6,011 nt of DNA, from NCBI GenBank assembly GCA_027858355.1, contig JAQICW010000288.1:1-6011 (forward strand), given 5' to 3'. Positions 1 to 4,131 of the stretch are shown piece by piece; positions within the stretch are counted from its first letter, which is position 1, and every line of letters begins with the position of its first letter. The translations under genes were made by a program, and so were the position numbers. The notes under the pieces were generated by a model. The model made no database searches and was not told where the DNA came from. It saw nothing but the letters and a program-made list of their open reading frames with translations. The DNA comes from Desulfobacula sp. (GTDB taxonomy: Bacteria > Desulfobacterota > Desulfobacteria > Desulfobacterales > Desulfobacteraceae).

Positions 1-1
1 G

Positions 2-258
2 CTTGTACAAACTGCTAAAAAATGGGGGGCGAATCCTAAAGAGTGGTACGTCGTTTATGAAGATGTTTTGCTCTCGAACATCTCTCTTATCCAAAGGTGG
101 AAATCGGAAAAGCAATTGGCCGGGCAAGACAGACAGTGGACAATTACATAGCCGATCTTCGTGCTGTCAACCAGACAAGCTGGTTATTTTCTTGTTATAC
201 AGTCATGGTTTATATCAATGATCCACATGTAACACCCGAAGCAGGAGGCTTGGCATGA
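2..258 (+). pseudogene. Broken 3' remnant of an unidentified ORF with a helix-turn-helix-like stretch
   Basis: Two overlapping reading frames look protein-like and neither has a convincing start. The frame from base 2 reads WGANPKEWYVVYEDVLLSN and stops at TAG 149-151. The frame open from 61 reads VEIGKAIGRARQTVDNYIA from about 97 and stops at TGA 256-258. The second stretch has the pattern of a DNA-binding helix-turn-helix (IGxAIGRxRxTVxNYI). The simplest reading is one gene whose 5' part is left of the window and which has a frameshift at about 60-100. A sequencing error or two unrelated ORFs are also possible. The TGA overlaps the ATG of the next gene (ATGA), which suggests the downstream frame was once translated and coupled to it. 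Family unrecognised. Confidence 0.35.
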
Positions 259-518
259 GAAAATGCACAGGAAATAATACCCAGGAGTGGGGATTTGATG
301 CAATTTTTGATATTGAATGTCCTAATTGCGGAAATCTGGTCGAGTTCTTTAAGGATGAGATCACCAGAAACTGCAAACAGTGTAAAAAATCAGTTTTAAA
401 TGATCGTAAAGATTATGGTTGTGGGCAATGGTGTTCATCTTCATCACCTCATATTAGAAATTTTTGTCCAAAATTTAAAAGATCAAAAGATCGTTTTCAT
501 GGGCACAATTTTGCATAA
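255..518 (+). CDS. Small zinc-ribbon-like protein, probable integron cassette gene
   Basis: 87 residues, starting at ATG 255 with a strong AGGAGG at 243-248 six bases upstream. The ATG overlaps the preceding frame's stop. Cysteines are arranged as two CxxC knuckles, C22-x2-C25 and C40-x2-C43, around VEFFKDEITRNC, which is the layout of a structural zinc ribbon. A further Cys cluster follows (C56, C60, C71) with a GCGQWC motif, and there is another Cys at position 4. From memory, similar short Cys-rich proteins with an EFFKDE segment occur in deltaproteobacteria, sometimes joined to HD-type hydrolase domains; no catalytic domain is present here. No signal peptide or membrane segment is seen, so it is probably cytosolic. 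Its TAA (516-518) lies inside the first arm of the attC-like site, a common arrangement in integron cassettes. Function unknown; zinc binding is inferred. Confidence 0.8.
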   Translation: MRKCTGNNTQEWGFDAIFDIECPNCGNLVEFFKDEITRNCKQCKKSVLNDRKDYGCGQWCSSSSPHIRNFCPKFKRSKDRFHGHNFA

Positions 519-569
519 CAAGGCTTTTGCAGCGGAGCGCAAAAAGCCGCGCCCGCTGAAAAGTTATAC
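513..569 (+). other. attC-like integron recombination site 1
   Basis: The outer core boxes are GCATAAC (513-519) and GTTATAC (563-569), close inverted copies resembling the RYYYAAC and GTTRRRY boxes of attC sites. Between them CTTTT (524-528) pairs with AAAAG (559-563), CAGCGG (530-535) with CCGCTG (553-558), and GCGC (537-540) with GCGC (549-552). G529 and A536 are unpaired on the left arm only, like the extrahelical bases the integrase uses to choose a strand. The loop is AAAAAGCC. The upstream gene stops inside the left core and the next gene begins 32 bases after the right core. The core boxes do not match consensus fully, so this is attC-like and not proven. Confidence 0.72.
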
Positions 570-601
570 AGATATTTCGCACAATGTGTAAGGAGCCTCA
601 T

Positions 602-1714
602 ATGATACAAAAAAAGAACCCAGATATTTATGTGCCTAAGCGAGCATTCGGCAATATTGGAGTTAAAATATCGAAACTTTGTCTTGGTGGAGGATCCTTT
701 GGAAGCACAGATAGTGAAGCTTTGCTGGATGAAGCCCTGAAGTATGGTGTGGATTGCTGGGAGATTGTTTCATTTACGGGAAAAGTATATAGTGAATACT
801 TTAAAAAACATCCTGGGATACGAGAGAAAGTCTTTTTGTCGGGGAAAGTATATTCAACAAATCCAAGTGTCATGCAGGAACATCTGGAAAAAATGCTCGA
901 TGAAAATGGGACTTCCATTATAGACTTTTTAGCTATACATGCGGTAGATAACATAACGGTGCTCACTGATGATGTAAGAAAATGGGTTGAGAAGGTTAAA
1001 AGACAAAAGAAAATCCGATTTTTTGGATTCTGTACCCATAAAAATATGGATGAATGTCTCAGCGGCGGTGCTGAACTTGGCTGGATAGATGGGATTCAAA
1101 CTGTCTATAATTATAGACTACAAAGCGTTAAAAGCATGGAGGATGCTTTACAGAAATGTCATGAAAAAGGCATTGGGATATTTACTGTTAAATCAATGGG
1201 GCTTAGTGTTCAGCAGGAAACTGAACTGCAGAAGTTTCCGCTTAATAAGGAGAATTTAAATTCTCTGTTAGCTGGCCACGATATGTCCTTTGAACAAGCA
1301 AAGTTGAAGGCAATTTGGCAGAACCCCAATTTGGCATCAATATGCTCTCTCATGCCTAACACATCGATATTACAATCAAATGTTTCAGCAGCGATGGACG
1401 AGCGCCCTTTCAATTCTGAAATTAAAAAATTATTGGCAATTTATGCAGACAGCACTGGAAACTTCTACTGTAGACGTTGTGGTATATGTGAAACAGCAAA
1501 TGCGGATAAAATTCCTATATTCAACATCATGGAAATGCTTATGTATTCGAGGGGATATGGTGGAAGGGACAAGGTCGCAAAAATGTTTGCTCGGATACCA
1601 ATTGGGATTAGGAGTAAGATAAATAGTAGCGATTATTCGATTGCTGAAAAAAAGTGCCCGCAGAAAATGCTAATTGCGCAACTCATGAAAGAAGCCAATT
1701 TGGAATTAAGCTAA
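602..1714 (+). CDS. Aldo/keto reductase family protein with C-terminal iron-sulfur motif
   Basis: 370 residues from ATG 602, chosen because AAGGAG (590-595) sits six bases upstream; the in-frame ATG at 584 has no such site. The N-terminal part is an aldo/keto reductase (AKR) TIM barrel: LGGGSFGS (28-35), a GVDCWE segment (49-54), SGKV with K82, and DFLAIH with H113. The family normally reduces carbonyls with NAD(P)H using an Asp-Tyr-Lys-His tetrad. Lys82 and His113 are kept, but by my alignment the Asp position is E54 and the Tyr position T59, so ordinary reductase activity is doubtful. The C-terminus has CRRCGIC (C290, C293, C296) and a later Cys-Pro (C352), matching the ferredoxin-like tail of some AKRs that binds a [4Fe-4S] cluster, though the usual second CP next to the knuckle is missing. 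No signal peptide, so probably cytosolic. It is flanked by attC-like sites, hence a probable cassette gene. Substrate unknown. Confidence 0.88.
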   Translation: MIQKKNPDIYVPKRAFGNIGVKISKLCLGGGSFGSTDSEALLDEALKYGVDCWEIVSFTGKVYSEYFKKHPGIREKVFLSGKVYSTNPSVMQEHLEKMLDENGTSIIDFLAIHAVDNITVLTDDVRKWVEKVKRQKKIRFFGFCTHKNMDECLSGGAELGWIDGIQTVYNYRLQSVKSMEDALQKCHEKGIGIFTVKSMGLSVQQETELQKFPLNKENLNSLLAGHDMSFEQAKLKAIWQNPNLASICSLMPNTSILQSNVSAAMDERPFNSEIKKLLAIYADSTGNFYCRRCGICETANADKIPIFNIMEMLMYSRGYGGRDKVAKMFARIPIGIRSKINSSDYSIAEKKCPQKMLIAQLMKEANLELS

Positions 1715-1727
1715 TTTTCAGAAAAAT

Positions 1728-1777
1728 TTCCAACAACGAGCATGCTGACGGACAAGCCGCAGATGTTCATGTTAAAG
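1728..1777 (+). other. attC-like integron recombination site 2
   Basis: The outer boxes are TTCCAAC (1728-1734) and GTTAAAG (1771-1777). GAGCAT (1738-1743) pairs with ATGTTC (1763-1768, one G-T wobble), and CTG plus CGG (1745-1747, 1749-1751) pair with CCGCAG (1757-1762). The loop is ACAAG. As in site 1, one G (1744) and one A (1748) are unpaired on the left arm only, and the AACAA...CGGA spacing is similar. It begins 13 bases after the aldo/keto reductase stop. On the - strand the same hairpin is followed by a short T-run, so it could also act as a weak terminator for the convergent J-domain operon. Core boxes are imperfect. Confidence 0.6.
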
Positions 1778-1795
1778 TGTATCAAGAAAAAATAA

Positions 1796-2086
1796 TCATT
1801 CGTTTTCAACGGATTTTTCATGGATTAAATTCCAGTAGTTTTCCAGAAAGAGCCACGGATTATCATTCACGGCACAGTGTTTTCCTTGAAGATACTCTTC
1901 TCTTTTTACCGGATCGACCAGAATATTATAGGCTTGGAGAATTCGGTTGAACTGTTTTCCGGCAGATCGATTCAAGTTATGATCAGGATGGTATTTTAAA
2001 GAAAGTTTCCTAAAAGCTTTTTTTATTTGGGCAGGGGTTGAATCCGGTTCAATACCCAATATGTCAAAATAGTTAATGGAATTCAT
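1796..2086 (-). CDS. Short J-domain (DnaJ-like) co-chaperone
   Basis: 96 residues. The J domain occupies about residues 5-62: YFDILGIEPDSTPAQIKKAF, then the diagnostic HPD motif at 33-35 (YHPDHN), and a closing helix with QAYNILVDPVKREEY. HPD is the motif through which J proteins stimulate Hsp70 (DnaK) ATPase. There is no Gly/Phe region, zinc finger or client-binding C-terminal domain, so this is a class III (J-domain only) protein. The 34-residue tail (NPWLFLENYWNLIHE) may be a partner-specific contact. Start ATG 2084-2086 was chosen because the J domain begins there, with AGGAAAGG about 11 bases upstream; the frame stays open further upstream but that sequence is the shadow of the neighbouring gene. 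It overlaps the upstream gene's end by 14 bases, implying translational coupling. Probable role: recruiting Hsp70 to the operon's other products. Confidence 0.88.
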   Translation of the reverse strand: MNSINYFDILGIEPDSTPAQIKKAFRKLSLKYHPDHNLNRSAGKQFNRILQAYNILVDPVKREEYLQGKHCAVNDNPWLFLENYWNLIHEKSVENE

Positions 2087-2570
2087 TTTTACTTTTACCT
2101 TTCCTGGAATAAAACAACATATGGGCAAGGTATTCGTTATGTCCATTCCAGTATTTGCCCGATTTAGCGCTGAAAATTTCTGAAAAGTCCTTTTCCCATT
2201 CAAAAGCGGTTTTGTTTTCATGTTCTGCTGTTCGTGCATAGACTGCAAGTTTTGCAACCTGTTGCCAGCCTTTCCGGAATGCACCAAAGTATCCTTTTTG
2301 GATGAGAAGTTTAAGGGCTTTGTCTCTATTGTTATCTGAGGATTCAATAAGTCCAAGGTTCATGATTCCAAGCACACAATCCGAGGCTTGGTTAAGGTGT
2401 GCATCATAGACGATGGTATAGTATTTTCTGGCAAAGACAAAGGACATCTGTACAGCCTGCTTTATCATTGCTATTAAAAAATGTTCATCAATGAGGTTCT
2501 GTTTCATGCCATGCTCAATTACCTGGAACAGGAATAATTTAGAATGGTTTTTAATTATTTCAAAATTCAT
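2073..2570 (-). CDS. Unknown helical protein, middle gene of the J-domain operon
   Basis: 165 residues from ATG 2568-2570, with AAGGAAG (2575-2581 on the complement) four bases upstream. I do not recognise the family. The sequence looks entirely helical and soluble, with no signal peptide, transmembrane segment, paired cysteines or obvious catalytic motif. Notable segments are MKQNLIDEHFLIAMIKQA (22-39), a Tyr-rich ARKYYTIVYDAH, an ALKLLIQKGYFGAFRKGWQQ segment resembling a tetratricopeptide-type helical pair, and an aromatic, basic C-terminus (HMLFYSRKGKSK). It lies 12 bases downstream of the 235-residue gene and overlaps the J-domain gene by 14 bases, so the three are almost certainly cotranscribed and probably act together. 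A scaffold or client for the J protein is a guess from context. Confidence 0.75.
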   Translation of the reverse strand: MNFEIIKNHSKLFLFQVIEHGMKQNLIDEHFLIAMIKQAVQMSFVFARKYYTIVYDAHLNQASDCVLGIMNLGLIESSDNNRDKALKLLIQKGYFGAFRKGWQQVAKLAVYARTAEHENKTAFEWEKDFSEIFSAKSGKYWNGHNEYLAHMLFYSRKGKSKNEFH

Positions 2571-2582
2571 ATGTCTTCCTTT

Positions 2583-3290
2583 TCAGGATAGATTGGGAGA
2601 GATAAACATGGCAGATTCAATTAAGGCCAGGTTATGATCTTTTTCAAAATCATTGAACGTATCCATCCAGATATCTATGATATGGTAACATAAAGAAGGG
2701 CTTTGGAAAGAGATATAATCCATTATTTGATTTGCGGTTGCAGGTGATGCCCATCGAATCACTTCAAACAGATGATCGGCTGTTCCGGGGTCCACATCAG
2801 GATCTTCAATTAATAGGGTTTGCTCTTTTTTAATGTCCCACCCAATAAAAGGAATGGTCAGAAAAAATAAGGTTTGGCTTTCGTGGCTTAGATATTTGAG
2901 TATTTGATGTTGTTTATCTCTATGGTTGATATGTATGAGAATAGATACCGTCAAATCCAAAGCATCTTTTTGGATTTGACAAAAAACAGACGATTTTTCT
3001 GAATCAAGCACACCCATCCAGAACAAAGGCAGCTTTTTGATGACTTGTGAAATGATCCGGGGTGTCATTATCCAGGTGAGAATAGACGGGTTGCTAAAAT
3101 CATTTCTTTTTAACATGTCGGCAATTTTCAGAGGGGAGATATGAGCCAGAATTGTTTGAAGGAAATCATCACCATTTTTATGGGCAATATCTTCCATGGC
3201 TTTTTCTGCAGCAGCCGCCGGCATCTTACTTATCTGTTCTGCTGCTTTAATCAGTCTGGTTTCTGAATGATTATCCGGAAAGGTTGTCAA
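2583..3290 (-). CDS. Unknown alpha-helical protein, first gene of the J-domain operon
   Basis: 235 residues from TTG 3288-3290, beginning TTFPDNHSETRL after the initiator. This start was chosen because AGGAG lies seven bases upstream (3298-3302 on the complement) and a promoter sits further up. The frame stays open to a TTG at 3398, but that longer version would contain the promoter and has no ribosome binding site. The protein appears to be made of short helices with recurring LxxxL and PxxxAxxI patterns, such as ISPLKIADMLKR and TPRIISQVIKKL, which recall helical repeat folds. There are no membrane segments, signal peptide or catalytic motifs that I can see. Family unrecognised. It leads a three-gene operon ending in a J-domain gene, which suggests a complex remodelled by Hsp70. 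Confidence 0.72.
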   Translation of the reverse strand: MTTFPDNHSETRLIKAAEQISKMPAAAAEKAMEDIAHKNGDDFLQTILAHISPLKIADMLKRNDFSNPSILTWIMTPRIISQVIKKLPLFWMGVLDSEKSSVFCQIQKDALDLTVSILIHINHRDKQHQILKYLSHESQTLFFLTIPFIGWDIKKEQTLLIEDPDVDPGTADHLFEVIRWASPATANQIMDYISFQSPSLCYHIIDIWMDTFNDFEKDHNLALIESAMFISPNLS

Positions 3291-3297
3291 TAATCTT

Positions 3298-3302
3298 CTC
3301 CT
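3298..3302 (-). promoter_or_regulatory. Ribosome binding site deciding a TTG start
   Basis: AGGAG on the complement, seven bases before TTG 3288-3290. It is the only good Shine-Dalgarno sequence upstream of the first gene of the - strand operon, and it moves the start 36 codons downstream of the longest open frame. Confidence 0.65.
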
Positions 3303-3347
3303 GAAATAAAAAAAATATGATAAAATCGGAATTGACTCTTGAGAGGA

Positions 3348-3376
3348 AAAATAGCAGATCGAAGACATATTGTCAA
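3348..3376 (-). promoter_or_regulatory. Sigma70-type promoter of the J-domain operon
   Basis: On the complement, a perfect -35 TTGACA (3371-3376) is followed by exactly 17 bases and then TATTTT (3348-3353), four of six matches to the -10 consensus. Transcription would begin near 3341, about 50 bases before the TTG start at 3290. Spacing and position fit expression of the three - strand genes independently of any integron promoter. Confidence 0.6.
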
Positions 3377-3410
3377 AGTATTTATTCAATAAAATCAAAT
3401 AGTTAGAATG

Positions 3411-3439
3411 TTGACAATCTGATTGGAGATTGATATAAT
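3411..3439 (+). promoter_or_regulatory. Perfect consensus sigma70 promoter pointing at the intron
   Basis: TTGACA (3411-3416), a 17-base spacer and TATAAT (3434-3439) match the optimal housekeeping promoter exactly. The start would be near 3446. The leader then runs through a third attC-like half site into the group II intron at 3556, so this promoter could transcribe the intron and the transposase, and before insertion whatever lay to the right. The bases between 3446 and 3555 hold no convincing gene; ATG 3543 opens only four codons before the intron boundary. Confidence 0.75.
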
Positions 3440-3526
3440 ATTAGTTGAAATCACACCATCCCCTCTTCAATTGCTACTTAAAAATTGTCGAGTATCGAGA
3501 GTCAAACCTTGATTATTGTCTTTATA

Positions 3527-3555
3527 AATTCAAACAAAGAAAATGCTGACGGGTG
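3527..3555 (+). other. Left half of attC-like site 3, interrupted by the intron
   Basis: Bases 3526-3552 match the left arm of attC-like site 2 (1725-1751) at 22 of 27 positions, including ten identical bases (ATGCTGACGG) and the AACAA motif. In site 2 that arm is followed by a five-base loop and the complementary arm. Here only GTG follows before the intron begins at 3556. The right arm and the GTTRRRY box would lie beyond the intron, outside the window. This is inferred from similarity to site 2, since folding cannot be tested on a half site. Confidence 0.45.
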
Positions 3556-4080
3556 GTGCGCCGCGAGGCGCACAGAGTAATATGGAATGCAAAAGCCATA
3601 CTAGTAAAGAATAACCAACAGCCAGGAACCGAGTCTTGTGCGGTGGGCGGACTGTTGAATCTCAAAGGAGTTGATTGACGAGATAAACGGGAACAAGCAT
3701 CGTAAAGCGTAGACAGGGAGGTAACAGGCCGTAACCAAAGTGAAAGGACATGTAGCCCCGAAATCGCATAATATTTGGAGTGGCCGACCCAATTGTCCGA
3801 TGGGGAAGGCGGAATCAGACTATCCGAATTGGTGAGGGTGGTATGGCACTTCCGGGGTTTTCACCTGCAGCATGTTACCAAAGGACTCTGTGTGAACGCG
3901 GGAGACCCGCTGACTTCAGAACGGATTCTGTAGAGTCAAACAAGCCCTGAAAGTTAGGATGACTTGATGAGACAGCGGGAGTCGGATCAGCTGATAGTAC
4001 TCTGAGCATGGGAAAGCTATGTACACGGGGAAGCGGCTGACAACTATTGAATCTTTTAAGGGAAACATGAGCTTCATACA
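3556..4080 (+). ncRNA. Group II intron ribozyme, 5' part
   Basis: A GC-rich structured stretch begins GTGCG, the typical 5' end of group II introns. The first 18 bases form a perfect 7-bp hairpin with a GCGA tetraloop (3556-3562 with 3567-3573), as in other bacterial introns that start with a terminal stem. Segments remembered from bacterial intron domains I-IV are recognisable, notably TGTGTGAACGCGGGAGACCC (3889-3908) and GGGAGTCGGATCAGCTGATA (3977-3996). A candidate EBS1, CACCTG (3862-3867), lies in a loop between GGTA (3840-3843) and TACC (3876-3879) and pairs with the six exon bases before the boundary. AGCAT (3696-3700) is a candidate EBS2. Catalytic domains V and VI are not seen and should lie beyond 6011. 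No protein is likely on either strand here. Class not assigned. Confidence 0.8.
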
Positions 4081-4131
4081 AAGGAGGATTTCGGCCCTTT
4101 ATTCAAAGAAAGGATACGAGTTTTCCTATGA
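3967..4131 (+). pseudogene. Possible decayed start of a group II intron maturase ORF
   Basis: ATG 3967 opens MRQRESDQLIVL and stops at TGA 4003-4005. The RESDxxIV string resembles, from memory, the N-terminal leader of many intron-encoded reverse transcriptase/maturases. The same frame continues as AWESYVHGEAADNY to TGA 4048, then TAA 4057, and then KHELHTKEDFGPLFKERI up to TGA 4129-4131. So there are three internal stops and no reverse transcriptase domain. The last stop overlaps the transposase ATG (ATGA). A decayed leader is the likeliest reading. Conserved intron RNA that merely looks coding is the alternative. Confidence 0.4.

Noticed and set aside
584..601. Alternative aldo/keto reductase start at ATG 584
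   Set aside because: No Shine-Dalgarno upstream, and the codons themselves contain the AAGGAG serving ATG 602.
628..1950. ORFs in other frames across the aldo/keto reductase, including 1654-1950
   Set aside because: Shadows of the confirmed gene; the last runs across attC-like site 2 and the 3' end of the J-domain gene.
2087..2356. Extended 90-residue N-terminus of the J-domain protein
   Set aside because: It lies entirely over the upstream gene in another frame; J domains begin near the N-terminus and ATG 2084-2086 has an AGGAAAGG upstream.
3291..3398. Longer N-terminus of the first J-operon gene, starting at TTG 3398
   Set aside because: It contains the -35/-10 promoter, lacks a ribosome binding site, and a better-supported TTG start with AGGAG exists at 3290.
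3601..4081. Two - strand ORFs (63 and 68 codons) in the intron region
   Set aside because: They are antisense to structured intron RNA, have no ribosome binding sites and low-complexity composition.
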